Assembly: GCA_021613335.1 (NCBI GenBank)
Contig: JAJTWR010000159.1
Coordinates: forward strand, 873,001-937,000
Origin: Whitmania pigra
Taxonomy: Eukaryota; Annelida; Clitellata; Hirudinida; Haemopidae
DNA length: 64,000 bases
Reading direction: 5' to 3'
This document shows, in pieces, positions 48,800 to 60,508 of this stretch. Positions within the stretch are counted from its first letter, which is position 1. Each line of letters opens with the position of its first letter. The translations under genes and the position numbers were made by a program. The notes under the pieces are model-generated. The model worked only from the letters and a program-made list of their open reading frames with translations. It did not search any database and was not told the DNA's origin.

Positions 48800-48904
48800 A
48801 AGATGACAGAAGCTCACCCCGGTTGTTCAGTTCCGATAACTGAGTAGTTGCATAATAAACTTACTCGAAAGCTTTTAAGTTCACGGACACTCGGTTCTTT
48901 TCAA
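48800..48904 (+). repeat. Possible 3' end of another SAP-family LTR
   Basis: TCAGTTCCGATAACTGAGTA, ATAATAAACTTACTCG and a terminal CGGTTCTTTTCA follow the order of the last 100 bp of the 309-bp LTR. The 5' part is not recognisable. Confidence 0.45.
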
Positions 48905-49869
48905 TATTTTTCTATAAATTATAACTAAAAAATAATTTAGGTGAATCAATTTCAATTTGGGCTGAATTTTCAAACCAATCATCAAGAATAGTTGTGCCAC
49001 ATGCTAAACTCAAGCAAAATGAGATCTTACTTCATAAAGATGAAAAACGAGCACCTGCACTGGCAGAACTGACAGGTTTGTTGGGAAAACGAAATTTTTA
49101 ACAGAATTATGATGAAACTCTTAACTACAGGAAGTCCTTTAAAAGCTTAAGAAACCGCTTTTTGGAATAACAAGTTGCTTGAAATTCCTTCTACGGTGCC
49201 AACATCAAATGCTGACGTCACCAGGGTGGAGTACTTTCTAGAGGTTAAATTACATTGAATTCTTCAGATGTCTATATCTGGTACTTAGACCGATTAAAAT
49301 TAATGGAAATTAATATTTCATGCAATAATATAAAATGTCTAATTTAATAACAATATTCTTTATGTAATTTTAAATCATGTCACCCGAAATTGACTCTAGT
49401 AATAGGGCCGATTTATACTATAATAACGAATCGTTTTACTACTGTAACGAGTATTAAATTAGTAATGCAAGTAAATTATAATAAAATCATCTCACCAGGT
49501 TTCACTTTCTATTCTTTACTCTCGGAATCTTAAAGCAAGCATACCAATCACAATAGGAAACGTTGCCTGCAATCGACAACACAATTCCCAGTTCAACGTT
49601 CACCCACAAATCCCAGCATCATTTGCAGAAACTAATGTGCCTCCTCAATTTCCATTGCCAGTTGCTCCATTTGATATGCCTCCTCAGTTTCCAATATTTG
49701 ATCCAATTGTGGGAAGAGATATTACTTTGAATCATGATGGGAGCTCCTATCCATCTCATGACAACTATGGATTTCCATCTCACCAGGAGAATTCTGTGAA
49801 CTTTCAGGAAGTGGGTTTCTTTATGAATGTGTATTTGTGTTTATTTTTTTTACTTAATACTGAGATTGA

Positions 49870-50293
49870 TTATTTATTTCCAGTAATTTGACATCTAACA
49901 ATGACGATGCAAACGAAGCTGCTGCTTCTGTTGTGGCATGTCGTGTTCCGGTGTCGCTGAGATTCAAACCCCCCAAAGTTATTAAAAAAAAGTGTTTAAC
50001 TGTATTTTATTTAGTGGTTTTAATTATTAACATCTTTATTTAACCAATATTGCTAGCGTAATATTAGAAACATCATTTCTGAAAAGACAAAAACTTAAAA
50101 TTTTGTGTTTAACCTGTGGAACTATCGAGCATGCTATAAGAATTTCAGGTCATGAGTTTGATTCAATCAATTATCGTTGTCCATTCATGTCCAAGTTGAA
50201 GGCTGTTATTTTTCCTAATGTTTTCTGTGATTAACATAACTACATGCTAATCTAATTCTACCATATCATTTTTATATGTCTCATAGGAGTATC
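49870..50293. other. Region after the ARRDC copy, before the hAT element
   Basis: A short exon-like stretch (about 49887-49980) after an AG could be the end of the ARRDC tail but does not join in phase. Otherwise nothing is recognised. Confidence 0.3.
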
Positions 50294-50301
50294 TTCTAGA
50301 G

Positions 50302-51152
50302 CAGGGGTCTCAAACTCAAATTGCTCCGAGGGCCAAGTGATGACTTCAAAAGTTCCTCGAGGGCCGCATAGCCAGTACTTGTTTAAAATGATAAAAAGTT
50401 AATAAACAAGACAACGTAATAAGAACGTAGTGCTTTACAAACTTTCTAAAATACATTTATTACAAATGTAATGTAGTCAATTTATGTATCGTTTTTGGCG
50501 TATCTGTATTTGGTTAACTTAGGTTTCAGTCACTTTCTGTACTGACTGCTGACCTGGCAGCGTTTTGCGTCAACAAGGGCATCAATATTAGGCTTGATTT
50601 TGTGAGAAGAACCCAATCTCAGTGTTGCTTGCAAATGTTCATGAGTGAGCTGTGACCTCAGTACAGACTTGTTAACTTTCACGGATGAGAAAAATTGTTC
50701 ACATGCATATGTACTGCCAAACATTGCAAGAATCCTTGCAGTATCAGAGAGTAACCTTGGAAATCTTTCTCGTGAAAGAAACGTGTAGAATTCGGGAATC
50801 CCTACTTCTGCATATTTCTGCTTCAAGATAGTATCACACTGGAGTTCCACCAACTCCATTTGCAATTCCTCTGCAACAGTGTCAATTTCTACAGCAAACG
50901 GCGTCGAAAAAAGTTTTAAACTGTGGCTCCAGTAACTTAAAGTCTGCAAAACGCACATCAAACTGTTGAAGTAACACAGACATCAAATCTGCATATTCTT
51001 TCAAGCATTTGGGTTCAACTTTGCCTAAGGAATTCAGAGTTGAGAAATGGGCCAAATTGCCCTCACCAAGTTGCTTCATCGTCGCGGGCCGCATGAAATG
51101 CCTTTGCGGGCCGCATGAAATGCCTTTGCGGGCCGCGTGTTTGAGACCCCTG
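50302..51152 (-). mobile_element. 851-bp hAT element with perfect 8-bp target duplication
   Basis: The termini CAGGGGTCTCAAACTC and GTTTGAGACCCCTG are inverted, and TTCTAGAG flanks both sides (50294-50301 and 51153-51160). Subterminal GGGCCGCATG motifs are tandemly repeated near the right end (CGGGCCGCATGAAATGCCTT twice). It retains the last part of a transposase on the minus strand. It is a deletion derivative of an autonomous hAT. Confidence 0.95.
50530..51094 (-). pseudogene. GTF2IRD2-like hAT transposase C-terminal fragment
   Basis: Two overlapping minus-strand frames meet near 50900-50960 with a frame change. They carry ELQMELVELQCDTILKQKY, then FPRLLSDTARILAMFGSTY and CEQFFSSVKVNKSVLRSQLT, the hAT dimerisation domain in the form seen in the GTF2IRD2/FAM200 family (CEQxFS). 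The N-terminal zinc finger and catalytic residues are absent. Confidence 0.85.
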
Positions 51153-51160
51153 TTCTAGAG

Positions 51161-51632
51161 GTTCATGATGAGTTTCTTTGAGGAATATCCACTTTAAACC
51201 CAAAATTTGTCTCACTCAAGCTAACATTAAAATTATTGACAGTCAAAAACAACATTAGCTCGGCAACGTGACATTATGAAAAAAAATATTTGGTTTAACT
51301 TCAAGAAATTTTAATAATACTTCATTAATATTTATATGGCGCCTTAAGAGTAGCGTCAGAGAAAACGCTTCCTTTAATCCAATTATTATTTTCATTATAT
51401 AATTATATTTTAATCATTTAATGCTGTTATGCACTCTACTTCTGCAACAAACTCAAAATTTCATCAATTTTCATTGCGTACTTGTTCAAGTGCATTAACA
51501 GATTTTCACAACAATTTACTATTTCATACCGACAACCCAGTTAACACTCTTTCTAATTATTAAAGCAAAAAACCTTTAAAAACACTTGAACCTTTTTCAA
51601 GGAGCTACAGTTACGTGCAACTGTAGATAGCT
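51161..51632. other. Non-coding stretch with a dispersed repeat core
   Basis: TATGGCGCCTTAAGAGTAG at 51336-51354 repeats the core seen at 24870. Nothing else is recognised. Confidence 0.4.
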
Positions 51633-52190
51633 TTAACAAGAAGGTAAATAACGAACCATCAGTCCTTCCCTTTCGTGTAATCGGCGAAAGGAACGAGCTC
51701 TGGTATAATATCTTTCGATTTGTTTGTCAGAATGGAAACTGACACCACAGTGATGAATGTTTTGATGCAAAGGAGAGGGGTAGGCAGCACTCCTCTCTTT
51801 GTCCGTCTTCACCAGGTTGATGCTGCTCGCAGACCGAGGTATGAGATCGTCGACGACATCAGATTTGTCTTTATTGTACTCCAATCTATCGGCATTAGTC
51901 TTGCAATTCGAACTCAAATATTGGTTCATGGCTCGTTTTATGTTTAAACTGCCAGCCCTATATTCGCCTGATCTTCTTTCGTCCATTGTCAAGCCAAAGC
52001 AAAAGATTGTTAATCCGTTTAAGGGACGTGTTTGTTCTCGAGAAATTTTTTTTTTTACAATTTCAATTCCTTTTAAAGCAACTCCACTATACAAACAACG
52101 ATCTCGTCGATCTGTCAGAGTTGGAAAAATAACTGCTGAGATCCATTTCACATCTGAAAACAACTCAATGGAAAGAGGCTCGAGAGGCAA
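51633..52190 (-). CDS. Hypothetical ORF or terminal exon, 185 codons
   Basis: An unbroken frame of this length is unusual in this AT-rich stretch. Its second half is Ser/Arg-rich and looks protein-like (DLIPRSASSINLVKTDKERS, then QIERYYTRARSFRRLHEREG), ending at a stop. The first half contains a lysine run from a poly-A tract and may be intron. An alternative frame upstream (MDLSSYFSNSDRSTRSLF) before a GTATAG donor suggests two exons. I recognise no domain. Confidence 0.35.
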   Translation of the reverse strand: MPLEPLSIELFSDVKWISAVIFPTLTDRRDRCLYSGVALKGIEIVKKKISREQTRPLNGLTIFCFGLTMDERRSGEYRAGSLNIKRAMNQYLSSNCKTNADRLEYNKDKSDVVDDLIPRSASSINLVKTDKERSAAYPSPLHQNIHHCGVSFHSDKQIERYYTRARSFRRLHEREGLMVRYLPSC

Positions 52191-52483
52191 TTATTAAATA
52201 AATTCCATGTTTCGAGTATCAAGGCGCTATTGATAGGAAAAAATTGTTGAATTATGATAATGATTCGCAACAATGTCTTAATTGTTGATAAGACACAAAG
52301 AAAGATTTAATGTTTGGAGATAATGATGCATCCTATCTCAAGTCTGTTGAGCGAGAATTTTTCCAGGTTGGAAGAACGTTTTGTTCAGCATCATTACGCT
52401 GTCTACATTCGGTCAAGGTCTCATAGCAAAGATGCACTTCGCCAATTGCGAAGGTGATGTGAAGAAAAGAATTTCCTTCGTAT

Positions 52484-52792
52484 TGTTGTAAACTTAGATT
52501 TTTGGAAATTAATTAAGTTTATATTGCTAATATAATTAAATTTGTACTTAATTATATTTGGCATCTTTTCCGGGCACGTGGGATATATTTTTGCTACAGA
52601 AAAGCATTCTCGATAATCACCTGACAAACAACGAGAATCAAGACAACTTAGAAGCCCAAATAACCATTTGCATCCTTAAGTACCTCAATTCCTTAAACGC
52701 TTAACTTCTATTATTCAGTTCCGTTAACTGAATACCTGCTCTAATAAACTTATTAGTTAACTTACTTATTTGCGGACCCCCGGGTTATTTCA
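52484..52792 (+). repeat. 5' LTR of the SAP-ORF element
   Basis: 309 bp, starts TGTTGTAAAC and ends GGGTTATTTCA. It contains CGGGCACGTGGG and AATAAACTTATT near its 3' part, the latter a possible polyadenylation signal. Confidence 0.93.
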
Positions 52793-52793
52793 T

Positions 52794-52812
52794 TGGTGTC
52801 AGGAGTGGGATC
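52794..52812 (+). other. Primer-binding site, tRNA-Leu type
   Basis: TGGTGTCAGGAGTGGGATC begins 1 nt after the LTR. Its complement (GATCCCACTCCTGACACCA) fits the acceptor end of animal tRNA-Leu with about one mismatch, from memory of that tRNA. Confidence 0.7.
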
Positions 52813-52826
52813 CCAAAAAGTAAGTC

Positions 52827-53996
52827 ATGAGCAAGGTCTTAGAAGATTTAACTTTTGCTGGAATGAGACGTGAGCTTAAGTTGAGGCAAATGGATTCGAA
52901 AGGCTCCAGGGAAGAATTGCAGGATCGCCTGCTGTCGTGGATAGTAGACCAGGGTGAGGATCCAGAAGCTTATATGTTTGTTGATCCGGGTCTGAAATGG
53001 GTGATGGGAAATATAAATAAAATAATGCAAAGCTTTGAAGAAAAGATGGAAAAAGTAACTGAGGTTTTCTCCAACAAGGCCTCTACTAGCTACCAACCGG
53101 AGGAGACTCCATCAAGCACCATAAACATCATGCCAGCTGGGGCCTCAGCAGTGTACCCGATTGCCACACTGGTTTCGGTTGAGAAGGAGACCGAGGAAAT
53201 TGTAGATGGAAGAACTTTGGAAAGCGAAGTGTTTCTTCCATGGAGTGAGGAATCGGGAATGGAGCTGAGGGAAGAGCTGGGTGAGGAGAACGGTGCTGAG
53301 GAGACCTTTGCTGAGGTGAGTGAGGCCAGTTTGGTAGTTGACGGGGACAGTCCAATAGTGGAGCTCCCAATAAATGTTGAGAATAAGGACAAAGGTGAGC
53401 TGAGGGAAAGTTTCGCAAACTCCAGAGAAGTCGCGCCAGTGCCCGATGAGCCAATTCCGTGCACGATTGCCTCGTTGGTATCGGTTGTGGAGAGAACCGA
53501 AGAAATAATTGAAGGGGGGACTTTGGGAGAGACCAGAGTGGAGCCTCCTCGAGTTGAGGAATCAGTGGAGGAACTGGGGTTGGGAGTTTCCGAATTCGAT
53601 TCAGCTGTGGATGTTGTGAAGGTTGGAGCTGCGGATGTCATTGTAACTAAGGGTGGCGGTGAGGTACTCGGCGGTCGTGAGTACGTGGTTGATAAGATGG
53701 GATCAATGTCTGAGGAGTTCATTTGTGGAGTTCTCAGTCAGGGCGGGCTTTCTGGCCTTCGGAAGTCGTCGGAGATTCGAGGCGAGCATTTAGTGCTGTT
53801 GGTTGTTTTACTGATCTTTTTCAGCAAGCGTTTTAGTAGAGATACGAGAAGAGGAAGGGCTCGCATTGAAACAATGGTGATACATGGGCACCATGTTAGA
53901 GATTGTGTCCCGAGAGTAAAAATGAAGCTGGCACACATTCGCCGACTGGCGAAGTACCACGGGGAGCAGCAGTCTGTTCGGGACGAACAGATTTAA
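52827..53996 (+). CDS. SAP-domain ORF of the compact LTR element (389 aa)
   Basis: Starts 35 nt after the 5' LTR, the place of gag. Residues about 7-40 form a SAP motif (LTFAGMRRELKLRQMDSKGS, then REELQDRLLSWI), a fold that binds DNA or RNA. Residues 110-300 are acidic and hold an internal duplication: ATLVSVEKETEEIVDG (113-128) is echoed by ASLVSVVERTEEIIEG (215-230). A hydrophobic run HLVLLVVLLIFFS (321-333) could span a membrane, followed by an Arg-rich tail. There is no zinc knuckle or enzyme motif. The stop overlaps the polypurine tract. It may be a gag relative with an added or fused membrane segment. The frame is intact, arguing for selection or youth. Confidence 0.85.
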   Translation: MSKVLEDLTFAGMRRELKLRQMDSKGSREELQDRLLSWIVDQGEDPEAYMFVDPGLKWVMGNINKIMQSFEEKMEKVTEVFSNKASTSYQPEETPSSTINIMPAGASAVYPIATLVSVEKETEEIVDGRTLESEVFLPWSEESGMELREELGEENGAEETFAEVSEASLVVDGDSPIVELPINVENKDKGELRESFANSREVAPVPDEPIPCTIASLVSVVERTEEIIEGGTLGETRVEPPRVEESVEELGLGVSEFDSAVDVVKVGAADVIVTKGGGEVLGGREYVVDKMGSMSEEFICGVLSQGGLSGLRKSSEIRGEHLVLLVVLLIFFSKRFSRDTRRGRARIETMVIHGHHVRDCVPRVKMKLAHIRRLAKYHGEQQSVRDEQI

Positions 53997-54007
53997 GGAG
54001 GGTGTAA

Positions 54008-54316
54008 TGTTGTAAACTTAGATTTTTGGAAATTAATTAAGTTTATATTGCTAATATAATTAAATTTGTACTTAATTATATTTGGCATCTTTTCCGGGCA
54101 CGTGGGATATATTTTTGCTACAGAAAAGCATTCTCGATAATCACCTGACAAACAACGAGAATCAAGACAACTTAGAAGCCCAAATAACCATTTGCATCCT
54201 TAAGTACCTCAATTCCTTAAACGCTTAACTTCTATTATTCAGTTCCGTTAACTGAATACCTGCTCTAATAAACTTATTAGTTAACTTACTTATTTGCGGA
54301 CCCCCGGGTTATTTCA
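54008..54316 (+). repeat. 3' LTR of the SAP-ORF element
   Basis: Matches the 5' LTR base for base by eye over 309 bp. Confidence 0.93.
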
Positions 54317-54853
54317 GTATGTATTCGTTCCCTCTCTCCTAATGATCACTTTAAAATTTCTTAAAGTTCTTAATTTAATTAATTTATATAAACATTGCTT
54401 GTTTTTATATTGTTCAATTATTAATTGTTTGAAAAGCTGGTGCTTTCACGTGGAATGGCTGTATCATAGTTACGAATCATTCACCAAGAGCATGGAAATA
54501 TCGTGAGTGTAGGTTATTCAAATCTGCGACATTGACATGGTCAAGGTCGCAAATTCCTTGGCGCAGTGCTTATGGAAATCACTCAGCTATTTCCCAGCTA
54601 ATTACGAACGCGGTGTTTCGCTTAATAGCCGTTGCACAAAAGAATTAACATAAAAGTTAAGAAATAACGATCGCGAGAACGAGAGACTCGTCACGAAGGA
54701 CAAAATGTTTCTAAAATTAACGCGACCTTGGCTCGGTTGTGATAAAAATGATAATGATTTTAAAATCCGGTGACGTCACGTCAAACAATCATTTGATTAG
54801 TCAGTAGTCGCTAGGTTCAAATATATATAAATTAGAGAAATTAAAATGCTTAC

Positions 54854-56508
<1,655 letters not shown>

Positions 56509-56559
56509 CTTAAAGCAGATAAATACTAAAACGGAAGACGGTTGTTTGCAAGGTTGTTT

Positions 56560-57688
56560 TCTAATGTGCGTTGTTTGTTTTCCTCCGCATGAATATACCA
56601 ACTAACATTCATTCAAAACAGCCTTCTATCGTACGGCACTAATTTCTTTTTAAGTAGCTGAGTGTGAGTGAGTCACTCATTGTCGTATGCCGGACTGTGA
56701 ACTTTGCTTCTAGCGAGAACGGCTTTAAAAGCTGTTCTTTATGAGAATGCTCACTTGTTGAGCAAATTCCGGATGTTGTAAAGCTTCATGAATTTTATCG
56801 AGTTTTTCTCTTTAAATGTTTCATTATCTTCGGATTAGCCGAAAATATTAATAAATTCAACCAGAAAAACCTTTTACACTTTTAATTTATCGCAAGTTCG
56901 AAAATTAATTAAAGGTTTCATCTGTTTGATAATTAACTGACTGAAGCTTGCATTAGAAATTCTCAGGATAATAACACTCAATTTGATGTCTCACCCTTGT
57001 ATTTTTGTATGAATATGTATGAAATAATAGTTGAATACTGTGAACGTGTTTACTACATATTCCTGGATGGAGTTAAACCGATGCTTTTATGAATTGATTC
57101 GTATAACTTGTGTATTTTATTCAAAAGCACAAATAAGGACTTAGAAAGTTGCAAAACAAATCAATTAGAGTCAATTAAAAATCATTTTTGACAAAATTTA
57201 ATGACACTGTGCACAAATATGCGTTATTAGAACAAAGAAATCTTTGGATTTGCAACGCAGACTTAACGTTTTATTATGATCATTTAAATTTCATATTTTA
57301 TATTTCATTTTTAAAACTTTAAACAAAATACAATAGCATAAAGGACACCTTCATGTAAGCTTTAAAATAAACTAGTTATTGAATTGAATTCACAAAATAC
57401 AAAATGAAGTATTTTAAAGCTTCAAATTGTTTATTAATTTAGTGATGTAAACAGGAACGTCATTTGTTGCTCCTTCCGTGAACCCCGTTTTATCATGTAT
57501 CATGTTTATCATTTTAGATACTGTTCGAAAATTCATCGCTGAGATTTATTGACAAAAAATGACAGCTCGACAACGCTACAACCTTAATATAAACGCAGCG
57601 GCGTCACTAGGTTTGGTGTTGCCCGTTGCGGGAAACTCGTGGAAACATTCACCATAAGGCACAAGTTGGTAACCCACAAATCTGGCAA
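56560..57688. other. AT-rich region, no gene seen
   Basis: Probably contains the 5' flank of the unrecognised minus-strand exons. Near 57600, GGCGTCACTAGGTTTGGTG resembles a transposon end (compare the inverse at 61537-61550), but no partner is close. Confidence 0.35.
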
Positions 57689-58210
57689 GGGGCCGTCCAT
57701 AAAAGATGTCCGCAAAAATTAGCCGAACTTTGACCCTCTCCCCCGTCATATGTCCGCTTTTGATGTACCCCCTTCTATCTACTTTGCATACATCCGCATT
57801 TTTAAATAAAAACATTCCGTATAAAATTATTTTGATGAATAAGCAATTTTTCAAGGAATAATCCGATTGCAGCCGATCTGTAAAAATGGTAACCGACGGT
57901 AAATTTTCTAGGTTGCTAGTGATAGATTTGGTTCTAACCACTATAGATTGCGACAAAAATATTTGCCTTAATTTAAGGCACGTCTTTTCTGAACTAATTC
58001 AAAGTTTTTGCAAATTTTTATAACTGTAAATAAAAGAATATTGAAATAATAGAAACAAAATCATTAATAAATGAATTTCCAAAATGTAAAAATTACTTAA
58101 TTTTTTAAAGTGCGAATTCTGCAAAGGGTTGTTATCCCCCTGTCGGCGTTAGGCCGCTTTTGAAGGACCTCCTCTTCCTCCATCTGCGGACGTTTTTTAT
58201 GGATGACCCC
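57689..58210. mobile_element. 522-bp element with 25-bp inverted ends
   Basis: Left end GGGGCCGTCCATAAAAGATG, then TCCGC; right end is the inverse, GCGGACG...TATGGATGACCCC. Extra copies of GTCCGC lie inside the left end. GTCCATAAA-type ends occur in a widespread non-autonomous DNA transposon group. No transposase is seen. The flanks (CAA and TAA) do not give a certain duplication. Confidence 0.7.
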
Positions 58211-58854
58211 TAAGCAAAGAAAAAAGGTTTTCTGCTTGCCGACGGAGAGTAATCTGCTTTTGTTTTTCAAGAAGCTGAGCCGACAAGCAAAAAATGTGTA
58301 CATCATGAAATATAAAGGTTAAGATTTTTGATGTCACCCTCTAAAATTAAGTGGTTCGCACACCCCTTATTGACGCCAATGTGTAAACAACCAGACATCA
58401 AAGCATGCCCTCGTAACCAGTTTTGAGAATGAACCATTTCCAAAATACATACATTTGCTTTTTTTATACCATCCTTTTATTTCATCTCAACTTAGCAATT
58501 CCAACAAGTAATTAGAGGTACCTGATTATAATCCCTTACCAATAGTTACAACACAAACGTACAAAATTTAGTTGCTTCAGGGGCTAAACGTTTTTACCGC
58601 TTCAGGGGACAGCTGCGAAAGTAAATGTCCCCCAAAATACGTATGCAAACTAAAAAACTTATATCCTTCCCTGCATTTTTTATGCTTTAAATTTGATAAA
58701 ATGTCATCCAATAAAACGATTCCACAAAGCCAATCAATGCACGCTGATGTAATGTTAAGTAACGATTAACATAGTTCATTAGCAAGTTTCCAAATACTTC
58801 TTACTTAAAACGAGAACTTTTAAGATACTAATTTGACTCGTGACATCAACAAGT
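58211..58854. other. 3' flank of the phytochelatin synthase gene, no gene seen
   Basis: Open frames here are short and without recognisable content. Confidence 0.35.
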
Positions 58855-59904
58855 TCACGTTTTTGTAGAAACAACTAAATATCCTCTACTTTTACCGGAT
58901 GCATTATCCACCGTATTCATAGCATTAAAGAGTTTTGTAGCATTGACCCAAATTTCAGGATTTTTTGGGAAAACGTCCAATACGAGAAATCTATCTAATT
59001 GGTAGTTGTAGCCTCCTAAAGGACTGTGGTGCCCAGAAAATCCGAGCTTCGGATCTAGATACTGTTCGAAAATTCATTCAAATTGTTTCATGAAAGTAAC
59101 AAAACAATAAAATTTAATGAGTTTTATAATAACCTTGGCGTTATAGTTAACAATGATACATCCTCCAGAAGTGTGATTGCTCAAAAGATTTATAGCATTT
59201 TGTCTGAAATCATTTAGAGTAGTGTTTGAAGCAAAAATGAGTTGAACTTTCAGATTGTATGCTCTTAGTAATAGGGAAACCTCCCTTAAGGCCATTCCAT
59301 ATCTTGAAATATCAGTTGTATTCAATGATTCCAGAGCCTGTTCTGAGTTTAAAATATCCATTTCATCTAACCATACAGGAGAGACTTGGCTAAATCCAAT
59401 GTTTTGATTTGTAAGCCTTTCTTTGATATCATTATTTTTGCTTGGTAAATGGTAAGTGGCTGTAATCAATCCATTTGTTATGTTATCTTCGCCATCTTCT
59501 TTTCCATTATCATTCCTATTGAAGGCATCTAAAAATGATGTGTGATTAGTCGTGTTTGAAGTCGTTAAAAAATCGTATAGAGCGCTTTTCAGTTTTTTCA
59601 AGTTTGTTGTGCAATTCGTTTGTGATTTTGTATCATTGCTTGCTCTTTCCAGTAGAAATGGAAAAGTCTTTTGATGTGACGTGTTCCCTCTCAAAAATGC
59701 TTCTTCGGCGAAATCAGAAATGTAATCGTCACACCCCAAACTAAGGGCTGTCATAACAACACAAATGCTTGCTATACCACAGGTCGTGGTTTGCATCTGT
59801 TTACGAAAGGAGATCAGCAATCTTTCATCCACCACACTTTCATTACTTGATAAAAGATTTAAGCCTTGTTCGGAGAGCAGTAAAATAGCCCCCGTCATGT
59901 TCAT
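58855..59904 (-). CDS. pcs: Phytochelatin synthase-like enzyme (2 exons, about 325 aa)
   Basis: Exons 59904-59134 and 59061-58855 join in phase (donor GTTATT, acceptor TTCGAACAG) to a TGA. The enzyme is a papain-fold gamma-glutamylcysteine dipeptidyl transpeptidase acting on glutathione and metal or xenobiotic thiolates. Catalytic residues are visible: Cys42 in TTTCGIASICVVMTAL, His268 in GHHSPLGGY (family GHFSP), and Asp286 in LVLDVFP, 18 residues later as in plant PCS. SLLLRAYNLKVQLIFAS and SGGCIIVNY also fit. Cys-to-His spacing is about 226 residues against about 106 in plant PCS1, because of an Asn/Thr-rich insertion with many N-x-S/T sequons. The C-terminal Cys-rich half of plant enzymes is absent. 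An in-frame stop precedes the ATG, which supports this start. Confidence 0.9.
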
Positions 59905-60237
59905 TAACGATCGTTAAAAACACCGATTAGATGGTTTGTTTTATAATGTTATGCATTACGACTGAGGTCTTCGATTCAGTGCAAAGTTCTTTCGGAGGAA
60001 TGAGCCAAATAATTGACAATGCTACAAATTAATTTTATTCATTTTTGTTACTTTAAAAACAGCACAAAATAATGTGACTTAAGGTACCAGGAAAGGAGAG
60101 GGAAAAACAATAATCTGTTAACGTTTTAAAAATATTTAGTTACATTTATAAAAGTTAATAAGTGAGATTTTAAATTTTTTGGATAATTACTTTTTGACAG
60201 AAATATCAAAAACCTTGAAAACGAGATCAAATAAAAT

Positions 60238-60315
60238 GTGGTCGAACCCGGTTATGTCGCCGGCCTATGGGTTTGCTAAAAAGCGTCGAGATAACCTGAA
60301 TATTATACAGTTGGA
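60238..60315 (+). repeat. Isolated Tigger terminal module
   Basis: GTCGAACCCGGTTATGTCGC, then CGGCCTATGGGTTTGC and GCGTCGAGATAACC match the reverse complement of the right end of the relic at 27791-30210. No transposase or opposite end is nearby. Confidence 0.75.
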
Positions 60316-60508
60316 ATGGTTGGAAATTATTTATGTACATAATGTACTTAATAAATGAGAATGTGCAGACATGCGTTTTTTTTTGTTTTTTACACAATAT
60401 CAATGCTCTTACCGCCCCGCCCTCTTGACCGTTAATAATACGTTAACCTTCGAAATTTCGAAAAGCTTTCAAATATTTATTCTCGTGGAACTAGAATCAA
60501 ATAAGAAT

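Larger units (their letters stand above)
44627..49810 (+). pseudogene. Arrestin-domain (ARRDC) gene copy, decayed, introns retained
   Basis: Recognisable exons: 44627-44854, 46068-46130, 46277-46426, 47812-47914, 48941-49075, 49131-49243 and 49499-49810. They encode an alpha-arrestin: FEILLADGKTVYFPGDVVRG, LPEGRTKFNFSFNLP, SFEGRSC...LEAEIKE, CCCKAGLVSITARATRTGYC, GESISIWAEFSNQSSRIVV, and a Pro-rich tail. Alpha-arrestins link membrane cargo to ubiquitin ligases. The frame breaks in exon 1 (about 44812) and in exon 3 (about 46350), and an in-frame TAA stands at 49148-49150 in exon 6. The exon after 47914 uses a GC donor. Conserved residues survive on both sides of each break. Three lesions with introns intact point to a duplicated or unitary pseudogene; sequencing errors could account for some. 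Confidence 0.8.
52484..54316 (+). mobile_element. Compact LTR element with a single SAP-domain ORF (TR-GAG-like)
   Basis: Two 309-bp LTRs (52484-52792 and 54008-54316) appear identical, with TG...CA ends and a 4-bp flank duplication GTAT (52480-52483, 54317-54320). A tRNA-Leu-type primer site lies 1 nt inside the left LTR, and AAGGAGGGTG, a short purine tract, precedes the right LTR. The 1.2-kb interior holds one ORF and no protease, RT or integrase. Identical LTRs mean recent transposition, so proteins must have come from a helper. Older LTRs of the family lie at 42006 and perhaps 48800. Confidence 0.92.

Noticed and set aside
53090..53722. 210-aa Ser/Thr-rich minus-strand ORF
   Set aside because: It is antisense to the SAP-ORF, whose position between the primer site and the purine tract shows the true coding strand.
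57576..57956. 126-aa minus-strand ORF
   Set aside because: It overlaps the left inverted end of the element at 57689 and has no protein-like composition.
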